64,000 bases of DNA from Ktedonobacteria bacterium brp13 (GTDB lineage: Bacteria > Chloroflexota > Ktedonobacteria > Ktedonobacterales > Ktedonobacteraceae). This document shows positions 9,355 through 17,745 of this stretch, piece by piece; the first letter of the stretch is position 1; each line of letters opens with the position of its first letter. The position numbers were made by a program, and so were the translations under genes. The stretch lies in the NCBI GenBank assembly GCA_015099395.1, contig AP024096.1, positions 4,278,001 to 4,342,000 on the forward strand, given 5' to 3'. The notes under the pieces are model-generated. The model was not told the DNA's origin. It saw only the letters and a program-made list of their open reading frames with translations, and searched no databases.

Positions 9355-10206
9355 ATGGTATCTGCTATGCATGAGCAACCTGGGTCTTTCTCATCTTCCT
9401 CGTCCTGGTTTAAAAGCCGCTACAACTATGGGCCTGCTGACCAGAACTTTGGTGATCTCTATTATCCCCAACCATCTGACCCACAACAGCCGCCTCCCGT
9501 GGTTGTGTTGCTACACGGTGGCTTCTGGCGTGCGGCCTACGGACTTGATCTGATGGTAGCTATGGCTGAAGCGCTAGCCGCGCGTGGCCTGGCTGTCTGG
9601 AATGTCGAATATCGTCGTGTTGGCGATCCAGGTGGTGGTTGGCCTAATACCCTGCTGGATGTGGCTCAGGCGGTTGCCTATCTTCACACGCTGAACGCTA
9701 AGTTTGCGCTTGACCTGCACAGGGTTATCCCGGTTGGTCACTCTGCTGGCGGTCACCTGGCATTGTGGCTGGCTGGTCAGCACCGTTTGCCCGCGACAAG
9801 CCCCCTGCTGATACCTGCACCTCGCATCAGATTCCAGGGCGCGATCAGCCTGGCGGGTGCGGTAGATCTGGAGCAGATCTGGCAACTCAATCTCGGCAAC
9901 GGTGCAGCCGCCAATTTTCTGGAAGGATCTCCTTCCGACTATCCAGAACGCTATGCACAGGCTTCTCCCGCTGCCCTGCTCCCCCTGGAACTCCCACAGG
10001 TTCTGATCCATGGCACCGATGATGTTAATGTTCCGCTGATTGTTAGCCAGCACTATGCGCAGAAAGCCCGCGCTGCCGGTGATAAGGTCGAGCTGGTAAC
10101 CCTATCTCACGTTGATCATTTTGCTATCATCGATCCGCAAACATCTGCTGGCGCACGCGTGCTACAGGAAATTTTGCAGATGACGCAATTGCCCCCCGCA
10201 TTATAA
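9355..10206 (+). CDS. Alpha/beta hydrolase, carboxylesterase / kynurenine-formamidase-like
   Basis: A 283-residue serine hydrolase. VVVLLHGGFWRAAYGLDLM carries the HGG oxyanion motif, VIPVGHSAGGHLALWLAG carries the GxSxGG nucleophile (Ser near residue 130), HGTDDVNVP the acid, and LSHVDHFAIID the catalytic His. This fits the BD-FAE / arylformamidase-like group, which hydrolyses esters or N-formyl-kynurenine; the substrate is not determined. There is no signal peptide, so it is cytosolic. A second in-frame ATG 12 nt in (MHEQPG) is an alternative start. It stands alone between two minus-strand tRNA-Asp genes and shares a hairpin terminator with the second. Confidence 0.88.
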   Translation: MVSAMHEQPGSFSSSSSWFKSRYNYGPADQNFGDLYYPQPSDPQQPPPVVVLLHGGFWRAAYGLDLMVAMAEALAARGLAVWNVEYRRVGDPGGGWPNTLLDVAQAVAYLHTLNAKFALDLHRVIPVGHSAGGHLALWLAGQHRLPATSPLLIPAPRIRFQGAISLAGAVDLEQIWQLNLGNGAAANFLEGSPSDYPERYAQASPAALLPLELPQVLIHGTDDVNVPLIVSQHYAQKARAAGDKVELVTLSHVDHFAIIDPQTSAGARVLQEILQMTQLPPAL

Positions 10207-10247
10207 GTGCTATTCTGGTACATAAAAGAATTCCCTGGTGCGTGTAG

Positions 10248-10297
10248 AACAAAAGAGGGACACAACGACTTTGCTATCGCTATGTCCCTCTTTTGTT
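10248..10297. terminator. Bidirectional terminator between hydrolase and tRNA-Asp
   Basis: AACAAAAGAGGGACA (10248 onward) pairs with TGTCCCTCTTTTGTT (10283-10297), with an 18-20-nt loop. It ends in A/T runs on both sides and lies only 3 nt from the 3' end of the minus-strand tRNA. Confidence 0.85.
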
Positions 10298-10300
10298 TGA

Positions 10301-10374
10301 CGGAACCGACGGGATTCGAACCCGCGGTCTTCTGCGTGACAGGCAGACATGTTAGGCCACTACACCACGGCTCC
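10301..10374 (-). tRNA. tRNA-Asp (GTC), second copy
   Basis: Same cloverleaf and GTC anticodon as the copy at 9061-9134. The two differences are in the T loop (TTCGAAT against TTCAAAT) and at the end of the variable loop, neither of which breaks pairing. Both genes should be functional. Confidence 0.97.
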
Positions 10375-10427
10375 ATTGTATTTTGTACGCTCAACCCACT
10401 ATAGTAGCGGTTTCACTTACGGGCATA

Positions 10428-10456
10428 ATAATAACAGAATTTCGCTATACTGTCAA
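10428..10456 (-). promoter_or_regulatory. Promoter of the second tRNA-Asp gene
   Basis: On the minus strand TTGACA (10456-10451), a 17-bp spacer and TATTAT (10433-10428). The 50-nt leader resembles that of the first copy (both have GCTCAACC and a TAGCGG core), so the promoter was duplicated with the gene. Confidence 0.8.
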
Positions 10457-10644
10457 TTGTTTTTGTTGCCAATTCTGTATAAATTTCCTGCCAGTCTACT
10501 TTATCCTCTATCTTTTATTATCCATACCAGAGAGGCAGATTACAAGAAGTGCATCAATCTGCTTCACTTTATGCGAAGACACAGGGTATACTATAAAGAG
10601 GAATTTGTTCATATCGCTCGTTGTGTATCTCTCTGGAGGTCGCA

Positions 10645-11916
10645 GTGACCAATAGTATTTCTAAGCAACAGCCGGACCCCTCGGAGCATGCTCCAGCAGG
10701 GGAGAGCGCGCCGACTGTCGAATGTCAGATCTGTCAGGCCGTCTATGCTCCGGCAGAGGAATATCGCTATCTAGCACAGGCTCCCCAGGTGGCTCTGGAA
10801 TCCGCCTTTATGAGCATGTGCCATTTTTGCTTTCGCTGTCGCCGTCCCGCATGCCCACAATGTTGGGATAATGTACATGGTGTCTGCGGTAAATGCAGTC
10901 AGGAAGTGAATCTGCCGTTTCGTTCGCAGGCTGCACCGCTGCGTGGCGTACTCTTTCCCTCGGCCCGTCAGGCTCAGCTCAAGCGCAAACAGTCTGAGGC
11001 AATCCGTCTACGCTGCATCAATCCAGGACGATTCCAGACAATTGCACCTATTGATGAAGCAGAAACCATCCCCTATCTGCCCAAAACGAGAACAGGCAAC
11101 CAGACACAGGTAGCCCCACCGTCTGCGTTGTCACCATCGTCAACACGACCATCCCAATCATTTCACGCAATTCCACCACATACCCAGACGATGGCACCAC
11201 GTCCAACCTCGCTCGTCTCCCAATCAGAGACCGCAAAGCATGAACAGTGGCAACCACAGCAGCCACGACGGACACGACAGCTCGACATGTCCTCTACAGC
11301 AGCACCACCGACATCTATCCCCTATCCCGTACCTGTGCCGCCCCTCTCACGAGGCAAGAAAGAGACAAATGGAGTCGAGGATATAGTTACGCGACCAGAA
11401 CGTGCCAGTAGTCCCAGAATCACAAAAGCACTGGATAGCAGCAGGAATACAGAACAGCTACGGCCCACAACCGAGCGCGTCACCAGCAAGAAAATAGCCG
11501 CACAGTCAGAGATCCAGGGAAGACGGAGCGCAAAACCCAGAGAGAGAGAGACGCTAGAAGAGATCGTCACTCACCCAGCACGCAATGAGGCAACCGGTAC
11601 GACATCCCCAGGCAACACGTCGACCAACACTGCCAGGCCAGCAGTCCTGGCTAAAAGAGCCACCATCGGCAAAGCAACCATCACGAGAAAGGCTGCCCCC
11701 AATACAGCACAGAAGCGACCGACCACCAGGAGGAAGACCGGGCTCCAACTCTTCGAGGTCCTGCTTACCTATCTATTAACCGTCTTCCTCTTCGGCATTT
11801 TGATACTTATTGTCGTAGCAAATATGTCACCAGCCGCCAATACAAGCATCTTCCAACTGCTCCACGTGGACATACACACCGAGCTTATCACCCTCTGGCA
11901 CCTCATCCGCCCTTGA
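10645..11916 (+). CDS. Cys-rich zinc-ribbon protein with C-terminal membrane anchor
   Basis: A 423-residue protein of unknown function. The N-terminal 110 residues hold five Cys pairs (CQICQ, CHFCFRCRR, CPQC, CGKC) that should bind two or more zinc ions. Residues about 135-385 are rich in Pro, Thr, Ser, Arg and Gln and look disordered. One transmembrane helix near the end (LLTYLLTVFLFGILILIVVA) leaves a short tail of about 25 residues. The GTG at 10645 has GGAGG 5 nt upstream. This architecture suggests a membrane-tethered protein with its zinc module in the cytosol, but no catalytic motif is visible. Confidence 0.75.
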   Translation: MTNSISKQQPDPSEHAPAGESAPTVECQICQAVYAPAEEYRYLAQAPQVALESAFMSMCHFCFRCRRPACPQCWDNVHGVCGKCSQEVNLPFRSQAAPLRGVLFPSARQAQLKRKQSEAIRLRCINPGRFQTIAPIDEAETIPYLPKTRTGNQTQVAPPSALSPSSTRPSQSFHAIPPHTQTMAPRPTSLVSQSETAKHEQWQPQQPRRTRQLDMSSTAAPPTSIPYPVPVPPLSRGKKETNGVEDIVTRPERASSPRITKALDSSRNTEQLRPTTERVTSKKIAAQSEIQGRRSAKPRERETLEEIVTHPARNEATGTTSPGNTSTNTARPAVLAKRATIGKATITRKAAPNTAQKRPTTRRKTGLQLFEVLLTYLLTVFLFGILILIVVANMSPAANTSIFQLLHVDIHTELITLWHLIRP

Positions 11917-11921
11917 TGCAA

Positions 11922-11964
11922 GGAGGCAGGTAGAGCACACACGATAAATGCACTCTGCCTGCTC
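11922..11964 (+). terminator. Possible terminator; rest of 11917-12245 without gene
   Basis: An imperfect inverted repeat (GGAGGCAGGTAGAG with CTCTGCCTGCTCC) lies just after the stop of the membrane protein, with no T tract. In the remaining 280 bp before the NYN gene I see no ORF and no clear consensus promoter. Confidence 0.45.
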
Positions 11965-12245
11965 CTGTGTACGCTCCCGATCCCTAACTGCTAGCCAGAT
12001 TGGAAGCTAATGCTGTCAGAACGCTCAAAGTAGGGTACAATATTCTGCAATGATAGACGACTATCATAATTTTTACGTACTCAAAAGAGATAAAGCATAC
12101 GCGATATGCATGTGTTTAGACCGATAGGCGTATGGGAAACAGTTGTACGCAGCTGTAATCAACGACGATTACCATATCAGCTCACGGAGGACGGCATAGC
12201 AAGAAAAAAATAAAGCCAAAAGACAGCAACGATGGGAGCAGCATA

Positions 12246-12818
12246 ATGACTTACGAGATCCTGGTTGATGGATACAACGTTATCAAAAATAACACGATGT
12301 TTAAGCATGTAGAGGATAAAAGTCAGGCGGAGGCACGCAACCTCTTAATAAAACAGATCTCTAACCGCTATCGCAAATCGAGTGATCGCGTAATAATCGT
12401 CTTTGATGGCAAAGGCGCAAGAGAAGAGACCCTCTACCAGGAACATATTCGTGTCATCTACTCCTGTGATCAAGAGACCGCCGATATGGTCATCGCACGC
12501 CTGGCTGCCATCGCGCAGCAAGAGGGAAGGCAGGTCCTCCTGTATAGTGATGATGGCGAAGTCAAATACAACGTAACCAGGCACGGTGGGCATGCGCTTA
12601 CCACCCACGGACTGGTCTCCTCAATGAATGCTGCCCCCTCCGACGTCGCACAACGCGCCGAATTCCGCATGGCAATGCGCCGCATGTATGGTATGGACCC
12701 CTCCTACAAAGTCGTCGACAACGAAGAAGGTCACTATTATGACCCCGACAAAAGAAATAAATCCTCACGACGCTATAAATCGATCCGCACCACCAAACGC
12801 ACACTACGCAACAAGTAA
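12246..12818 (+). CDS. NYN-domain (YacP/Rae1-like) ribonuclease
   Basis: A 190-residue protein with the NYN/PIN-like fold. ILVDGYNVIKNN carries the first acidic residue, VIIVFDGKGARE the second, and TADMVIARLA plus VLLYSDDGEV the last acidic cluster. In Bacillus, YacP (Rae1) is a ribosome-associated endoribonuclease, so RNA cleavage is a sound family inference. The C-terminal 30 residues are basic (KRNKSSRRYKSIRTTKRTLRNK) and could bind RNA. A GGAG lies just upstream of the ATG at 12246. It is monocistronic, with a terminator following. Confidence 0.85.
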   Translation: MTYEILVDGYNVIKNNTMFKHVEDKSQAEARNLLIKQISNRYRKSSDRVIIVFDGKGAREETLYQEHIRVIYSCDQETADMVIARLAAIAQQEGRQVLLYSDDGEVKYNVTRHGGHALTTHGLVSSMNAAPSDVAQRAEFRMAMRRMYGMDPSYKVVDNEEGHYYDPDKRNKSSRRYKSIRTTKRTLRNK

Positions 12819-12848
12819 ACAGAGCATGCGAGCATAAACGCCACAAAA

Positions 12849-12874
12849 AAGCACAGGAACAGTATCCTGTGCTT
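12849..12874. terminator. Terminator between NYN gene and glycosyltransferase
   Basis: A perfect 10-bp stem AAGCACAGGA / TCCTGTGCTT with a 6-nt loop, preceded by six A. On the minus strand it therefore ends in a T run and best serves the convergent glycosyltransferase, though it may work both ways. Confidence 0.8.
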
Positions 12875-12968
12875 AGCTGTGTCTCTTATCTCTTGTTCTG
12901 TGAAGCTCTTTATATTTTGCTTTGCTCTGACTTAGCTACCTCTTGAATGCAGCTTACTGCTGAAGATC

Positions 12969-13736
12969 TTACCGGCTCGTCTGAGCGGCCTCTTGTCCAC
13001 GGCGGCTCGGCTTACGCATGGCAGGAGTCGGCATAGGAACCATACCCAGGCGCGCCCTGAACACATAGGTAAAAGCCTCGACGACGATCGTCTTTGACAT
13101 TTTCGACTGACCGATACGGCGATCCATAAATACAATCGGAGTCTCAACGATCTTAAAGCCCTGACGCAGTACACGATTGGTCAACTCGACCTGGAATGCA
13201 TAGCCCTGTGACTGTATCGTATCGAGATCAATGCTCTCCAACACCTCACGGCGATAACAGCGATAGCCAGCAGTACAATCATGCACCTTCATGCCCAGCA
13301 TAAAACGAGCAAAGATATTGCCACAACCACTGATGGCCCGACGAGTGGGCGACCAGTTGGGGGTCGCACCTCCGGGAATGTAGCGCGAACCAATGACTAG
13401 ATCAGCATCCTCGATAGCACGCAAGAAATCGGGCAGATACTTGGGATCATGTGAGAAATCTGCATCCATCTCAAAGGCGGCATCGTAGTTATGCTCAATC
13501 GAATATTTAAACCCAGCAACATATGCCGTACCCAGACCAAGCTTACCCGTGCGATGCAGCACATGCAAACGAGGGTCTTCGACAGCGATCTCATCAGCCA
13601 GTTTACCGGTGCCATCCGGCGAATTATCATCGACAATCAAAAGATCAGTTTCGGGCGCATACGAAAATACCTCATCCAGCAAAGGACGTAAATTATCGTA
13701 TTCATTATATGTAGGAATAATAATTAAAGTTTTCAT
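12969..13736 (-). CDS. Polyprenol monophosphomannose synthase-like GT2 glycosyltransferase
   Basis: A 255-residue family 2 glycosyltransferase: MKTLIIIPTYNEYDNL, LIVDDNSPDGTG, AAFEMDADFSHDPKYLP (DxD) and LVIGSRYIPGG. It matches dolichol/polyprenol-phosphate mannose synthases, which move mannose (or another hexose) from a nucleotide sugar to a lipid phosphate on the inner membrane face. No C-terminal transmembrane helices are present, as in the soluble Ppm1/DPM1 type. The ATG at 13736 has AGGAG (13746-13750) upstream. The next upstream gene is a polyprenyl-phosphate phosphoribosyltransferase-like protein, so the two may build lipid-linked sugars for a surface glycan. The C-terminus is basic (KPSRRGQEAAQTSR). 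Confidence 0.9.
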   Translation of the reverse strand: MKTLIIIPTYNEYDNLRPLLDEVFSYAPETDLLIVDDNSPDGTGKLADEIAVEDPRLHVLHRTGKLGLGTAYVAGFKYSIEHNYDAAFEMDADFSHDPKYLPDFLRAIEDADLVIGSRYIPGGATPNWSPTRRAISGCGNIFARFMLGMKVHDCTAGYRCYRREVLESIDLDTIQSQGYAFQVELTNRVLRQGFKIVETPIVFMDRRIGQSKMSKTIVVEAFTYVFRARLGMVPMPTPAMRKPSRRGQEAAQTSR

Positions 13737-14104
13737 ACAGCTTTTCTCCTGCATTCGCAATTGTTGACGTAATGAAGCCTGCAATAAAGCCCTCCTCCGA
13801 GGACCGCAGGCGATTGTCTTAGGCTGCAAAACATTGCGATCTGGCATCCACATTTCGCCGTCATCTGCTTGTTCAGTTGAGACGTCAACACGCTGAGTTA
13901 GGCAATAAACAAACTACATCTTCTTCTTGACAAACCTGAAACAGACTCAACCAGAGATAATAAACAGAGACGCTATAAAAGACCGAAGCTGGTCGTAAGG
14001 CCCAGCCCTTTGTTACAAAATAAAGAGCAACGCACTCCCTATTGAAGAGAGTATACCAACAAAGGCTGCCAGTCACAAATGATTGCTACCCTGACAGTAC
14101 ATAC

Positions 14105-14185
14105 GTGCTTATACAAGCACCCTCTACTTACTAAAACGACCGGTATAGCTAGTTAGCACCAATCACAACCCCCTGGCTAACTAGC
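14105..14185. other. Two hairpins in the 481-bp gap 13737-14217
   Basis: GTGCTT-4 nt-AAGCAC (14105-14120) and a perfect 10-bp stem GCTAGTTAGC / GCTAACTAGC (14148-14157 with 14176-14185). They lie just downstream of the UbiA-like gene on the minus strand. Both lack T tracts, so the terminator role is tentative. Nothing else is recognisable in this gap. Confidence 0.5.
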
Positions 14186-14217
14186 ACGCACTACTCTAGC
14201 AACCACTATGATCCTTA

Positions 14218-15252
14218 TTACGGTATTACATACAACACGAGCACGATGCCAACGACACAGCACAGCACCGAACCGAGTATATGCTTATCACGCAAGAGCA
14301 CCTCATCAGGGCTACCACCTTCCATGCGCATATACACGAGATACAGATAGCGAAATATGCCATAGAGCACAAAAGGAATCGTTACAATCAGATGCTGATG
14401 GCCCGTCTGACCTTGAATGGTATACAGGCTATATGCCATCAACGTACAGGCGACAACCACCGTAATCATCTGATCAAGCATAGGAATGCTATACTCCTTC
14501 AAGATCTTACGATGACTACTCGCATCACCCTGTAACAGAACCAGTTCATGGCGGCGTTTACCAAGTGCCAGAAAGAGCGAAAGGAAACAGATCACCAGGT
14601 ACAACCACGGCGAAGTACTCACCGGAATGACCACAGTGCCACCAATGGTACGTAGAATAAAACCGGAAGCAATACAAAAAACATCGATCAGCACAACATG
14701 TTTTAAACGAATATTATAAAGTACATTTATAATAAGATAGGCAGCAATAGTCAATGCGAATAGGACGTTTGCCCCTCCCAAATTTGCGTGCAAAGAAGAA
14801 TTGACAGGAAGCATAAAAAGCCCACCCACCAGAGCACAACAGACAAGGAGTAACCCACACATCAACACAATTGCCCAGGAGACAGGAAGCCGACCGGAGG
14901 CCAGAGGACGAAAGCGCTTGACAGGATGTTGCCGATCCTTCTCCAGATCACCAATATCATTTAAAATATAGATGGTACTGGAGGCCATACAAAATGCCAG
15001 GAAAGCGATCACCGAACGCTCTAGCGGCAATATATGAAAGGACTGACCCGCGAATATCAAACCAATGAACACAAAAGCATTCTTGGTCCACTGCTTTGGT
15101 CGCATCACTCCAATTAAAGCTCTTATGCGCGCAACCGTATTCAGGGGTAAAAGATTAGCAGGGTCAGCAGGTGGTGGCATTGGTACCGGTGGTGTTGATT
15201 CATTCGCGCTCGTATCATGCAAACTATCAGTATCTGTAATAACTTTCTCCAA
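14218..15252 (-). CDS. UbiA-family decaprenyl-phosphate phosphoribosyltransferase-like membrane enzyme
   Basis: A 344-residue UbiA-superfamily protein with about eight to nine transmembrane helices after a 45-residue Pro-rich cytosolic N-terminus. The signature MRPKQWTKNAFVF, NDIGDLEKDRQHPVKRFRPLASG matches DPPR synthase (mycobacterial Rv3806c). That enzyme transfers 5-phosphoribose from PRPP to polyprenyl phosphate, the first step to a lipid-linked arabinose or ribose donor. The two Asp-rich motifs bind Mg2+ and substrate. The start is TTG at 15252 with AGGG upstream; an ATG at 15180 is the alternative but has no SD. It is followed by a polyprenol-phosphate glycosyltransferase gene on the same strand, which fits lipid-linked sugar supply. 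Confidence 0.9.
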   Translation of the reverse strand: MEKVITDTDSLHDTSANESTPPVPMPPPADPANLLPLNTVARIRALIGVMRPKQWTKNAFVFIGLIFAGQSFHILPLERSVIAFLAFCMASSTIYILNDIGDLEKDRQHPVKRFRPLASGRLPVSWAIVLMCGLLLVCCALVGGLFMLPVNSSLHANLGGANVLFALTIAAYLIINVLYNIRLKHVVLIDVFCIASGFILRTIGGTVVIPVSTSPWLYLVICFLSLFLALGKRRHELVLLQGDASSHRKILKEYSIPMLDQMITVVVACTLMAYSLYTIQGQTGHQHLIVTIPFVLYGIFRYLYLVYMRMEGGSPDEVLLRDKHILGSVLCCVVGIVLVLYVIP

Positions 15253-15437
15253 GAGTCTATTCCCTTCAACGCATGTTACGGTGATAACCTACTATATACA
15301 CGCATCACTAAAAGAAGCCACAAAAGGTAGCTCTCAGCATGAAAACATATACCTCACTTCGGGACGTACCATTATAGGATGAAGTAACAGAGTTCCCAAA
15401 AGTACAGTCTTGCTTGTCCACTCAGGCCTGCAAAGCC

Positions 15438-15563
15438 AACCTGATTGATGACTTCAACCTGATTGATGACTTCAACCTGATTGATGACTTCAACCTGATT
15501 GATGACTTCAACCTGATTGATGACTTCAACCTGATTGATGACTTCAACCTGATTGATGACTTC
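15438..15563. repeat. 18-bp minisatellite, seven perfect copies
   Basis: The unit AACCTGATTGATGACTTC is repeated seven times without a single change. It lies in the 348-bp gap between the UbiA-like gene and the Crp/Fnr gene. The period is a multiple of three, so the minus strand reads as (EVINQV)n, but that frame begins with a TTG lacking an SD and does not look like a real gene. There are no spacers, so it is not a CRISPR array. Confidence 0.95.
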
Positions 15564-15600
15564 CAAAAAGCAAAGTAGGAAGGACAGTGATCCTCCCTCG

Positions 15601-16290
15601 TTAGTAGATGCGTCGTTCGAGGTCTACAGCACGATGCAGGGTGATACGGTGTTTATCAGTGCTAATATAGTGTTTATCGGTAAAATATCCCAACACTTTA
15701 TTGACACTTTCGCGTGAAGCGCCAACCATGGAGGCCAGTTCTTGTTGGGTTAAGCGGACATCGATACGGATGCCGCCCTCAACTTTTTTCCCATGGGTAT
15801 CTGATAATTCTAGCAACTTCTTCGCAACTCGCCCATAGACATCCAGAAAAATAAGATCTTCTACTTGCTGATCGGTCTTACGTAGGCGCTCACAAAGGAC
15901 TTCCATCACGCGAATAGCTATCTTTGGATTCTTCATGATGGCTTTATGAAAGTCACTGCGTTGCAAAGTATAGCATTCTACTCTCTCAAGGGCAATTGCG
16001 TCAGCCGAACGGGCCAGACCATCTACTAATGCAAACTCACCGAAGTAGTCGCCCTTACCAAAGACGACCAATGAGATCTCCTGTCCTTCGGGGCTGATCA
16101 GGCAGATTTTGACTTTGCCCTCTTTAATAATGTACATCACTTGCCCTGGATCATCACGGTGAAAGATGACCTCCCCTGAGCGAAACGTACGTCTACGCGA
16201 CACTGTAATCAGGTCGTGCAACTCGTCATCGGTCAGGCCATCAAAGATACTCACCTGTTGAAAATAGCTTAGCTCGTTCTCTGTCTCCAT
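15601..16290 (-). CDS. Crp/Fnr-family transcriptional regulator
   Basis: A 229-residue protein. The cyclic-nucleotide-binding fold spans about 10-125, with GDYFGEFALVDGLARSADAIAL resembling the cAMP phosphate-binding cassette (FGE...RSA). The C-terminal winged helix reads VRLTQQELASMVGASRESVNKVLGYF. There is no N-terminal Cys cluster, so it is CRP-like rather than an oxygen-sensing FNR. The ATG at 16290 (METENELS) has GGGAAG just upstream. It diverges from the Mrp ATPase gene across 260 bp and could control it; no clear TGTGA-N6-TCACA site is visible there. Confidence 0.92.
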   Translation of the reverse strand: METENELSYFQQVSIFDGLTDDELHDLITVSRRRTFRSGEVIFHRDDPGQVMYIIKEGKVKICLISPEGQEISLVVFGKGDYFGEFALVDGLARSADAIALERVECYTLQRSDFHKAIMKNPKIAIRVMEVLCERLRKTDQQVEDLIFLDVYGRVAKKLLELSDTHGKKVEGGIRIDVRLTQQELASMVGASRESVNKVLGYFTDKHYISTDKHRITLHRAVDLERRIY

Positions 16291-16424
16291 CTTGCTTCCC
16301 TTTTTAGATCGCGCTATAGTGCAATAATCATAGCATAACCACCCATCACATGCAATTGAATAGAAATTACCTGTGCGGTATGCCAGCATTTTACTGTCTT
16401 GCCCTCCCCGCTAGCTCAGAGGTG

Positions 16425-16433
16425 TGCTATAAT
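16425..16433 (+). promoter_or_regulatory. Extended -10 promoter candidate for the Mrp ATPase gene
   Basis: TGC-TATAAT (TGN extended -10, with TATAAT at 16428-16433) has no convincing -35 at normal spacing. It would give a leader of about 110 nt before the ATG at 16551. Confidence 0.45.
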
Positions 16434-16550
16434 CAGAGTACAGAGGTCGGAATTAGCACATTTCATTTGAATCTGTCAATTTTTATCTATTACAAGAGAA
16501 AGCAGTGCCAAATTACAACGTTTGGACTGCCTGATATGAGGATACGCAAC

Positions 16551-17585
16551 ATGGCGGAAACGATTACTGCCGACATGGTTATACATGATGTCGTGGCAAA
16601 ATACCCCGCGACCGTGAAGGTCTTTCACGGCCATGGTCTACCATGCACTGCCTGTGCAGTGGGAGCGCGCGAAAGCGTCTCTGGGGGAGCACGCACCCAT
16701 CATTTTTCTCCAGAGAAGCTTGAGATCCTGGTAAAGGACTTGAATGCGGCCGCCAATGGCGAGCCGACATCGATCACCCCTAAGAAAGCACCTGTTGGAC
16801 GCGGAGTCCCGCTGACAATGGCTTCCAGTAGTCCTGACCGCAAAATAAAGAACGTTATCGCTGTCATGAGTGGCAAAGGTGGCGTTGGTAAGTCGCTGGT
16901 GACCGGTCTCCTGGCCGTGTCCCTGCGTCGCCAGGGTCAGCAAGTGGGCATTCTAGACGGTGATATTACCGGACCAAGCATCGCTCGTATGTTTGGAACG
17001 AAGGGCTCGCCCACAAAGTCGGCTGGCGGCGGCATCGAGCCCTTACGCAGTAAGGGTGGCATTAAAGTTGTCTCTATGAATATGTTCCTTGAAAAAGAGA
17101 GCGATCCGGTTGTCTGGCGTGGCCCGATGATCTCAAGCGCGATCAAACAGTTCTACAGCGATGTCGAATGGGGTAACCTCGACTACCTGCTGGTCGATCT
17201 CCCTCCTGGTACATCTGATGCCCCAATGACCGTAATGCAGGCATTACCATTGGATGGTGTCATCATTGTCTCGTCGCCGCAGATGCTGGCAACGATGATC
17301 GTGATGAAATGTATCAATATGGTACAGCAGATGAAGGGCACGATCGTAGGCGTGGTTGAGAACATGTCCTACTTCCAGACACCTGCTGGTGAGCGCTTCG
17401 AGATCTTCGGACCCAGCAATGGTACCGAGCTGGTCTCGATGACTGGCGCGCCGCTCCTCGGTGCACTCCCTATCGATCCCGCACTGGCAACACTCTGTGA
17501 TGCCGGTCGCGTCGAAGAGTACTATTCCGAGCCATACGAAGAGCTGGCAGCTGACTTCGTCAGTACACTGAAGATCCAACGCTAA
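16551..17585 (+). CDS. DUF1858-Mrp/NBP35 fusion: P-loop iron-sulfur carrier ATPase
   Basis: A 344-residue protein. The N-terminal 70 residues are a DUF1858-type domain (MVIHDVVAKYPATVKVFHGHGLPCTAC). Residues about 95-340 are the Mrp/ApbC ATPase, with deviant Walker A MSGKGGVGKS, DYLLVDLPPGTSDAPMTVMQ and VVENMSYF. Mrp proteins carry and deliver Fe-S clusters. The usual CxxC after ENMS is missing here (MSYFQTPAGERFEIFG), while the DUF1858 part supplies CTAC. The ATG at 16551 has GAGGA 8 nt upstream. Its TAA stop is the first triplet of a dispersed palindromic repeat, and a true terminator follows. Confidence 0.9.
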   Translation: MAETITADMVIHDVVAKYPATVKVFHGHGLPCTACAVGARESVSGGARTHHFSPEKLEILVKDLNAAANGEPTSITPKKAPVGRGVPLTMASSSPDRKIKNVIAVMSGKGGVGKSLVTGLLAVSLRRQGQQVGILDGDITGPSIARMFGTKGSPTKSAGGGIEPLRSKGGIKVVSMNMFLEKESDPVVWRGPMISSAIKQFYSDVEWGNLDYLLVDLPPGTSDAPMTVMQALPLDGVIIVSSPQMLATMIVMKCINMVQQMKGTIVGVVENMSYFQTPAGERFEIFGPSNGTELVSMTGAPLLGALPIDPALATLCDAGRVEEYYSEPYEELAADFVSTLKIQR

Positions 17586-17658
17586 GATCTTATTCCGAAA
17601 ACCAACGCGACTGGCGTCGCTAGTGCTACACACTCAAGTTTTCGGATCAGTAGTAAGC
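17582..17658 (+). repeat. Dispersed palindromic repeat, copy 1
   Basis: A ~77-bp element that begins CTAAGATCTTATTCCGAAAA, has an inner GCGAC/GTCGC hairpin, and ends GTTTTCGGATCAGTAGTAAGC. The outer arms CCGAAAAC and GTTTTCGG pair. The stop codon of the Mrp gene (17583-17585) is inside the element. Confidence 0.9.
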
Positions 17659-17669
17659 ATCCGCAGAGA

Positions 17670-17700
17670 AAGAGAGGACATGCGCTGTCCTCTCTTTTTT
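17670..17700 (+). terminator. Rho-independent terminator after the Mrp ATPase
   Basis: An 11-bp stem AAGAGAGGACA / TGTCCTCTCTT with a 5-nt loop, followed by a T run. It lies 12 nt after repeat copy 1, so the repeat itself need not act as the terminator here. Confidence 0.92.
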
Positions 17701-17745
17701 GTTGCCCTCTTTGCCCTTCCGCTGTATGCTCTCTCAAGAGAGCAA

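Noticed and set aside
15438..15563. Possible CRISPR array
   Set aside because: The 18-bp units follow one another directly with no spacers, and no cas gene is present in the window.
15372..15566. Minus-strand ORF encoding repeated EVINQV
   Set aside because: It begins at a TTG without an SD, consists of translated minisatellite followed by random sequence, and has no similarity to a protein family I know.
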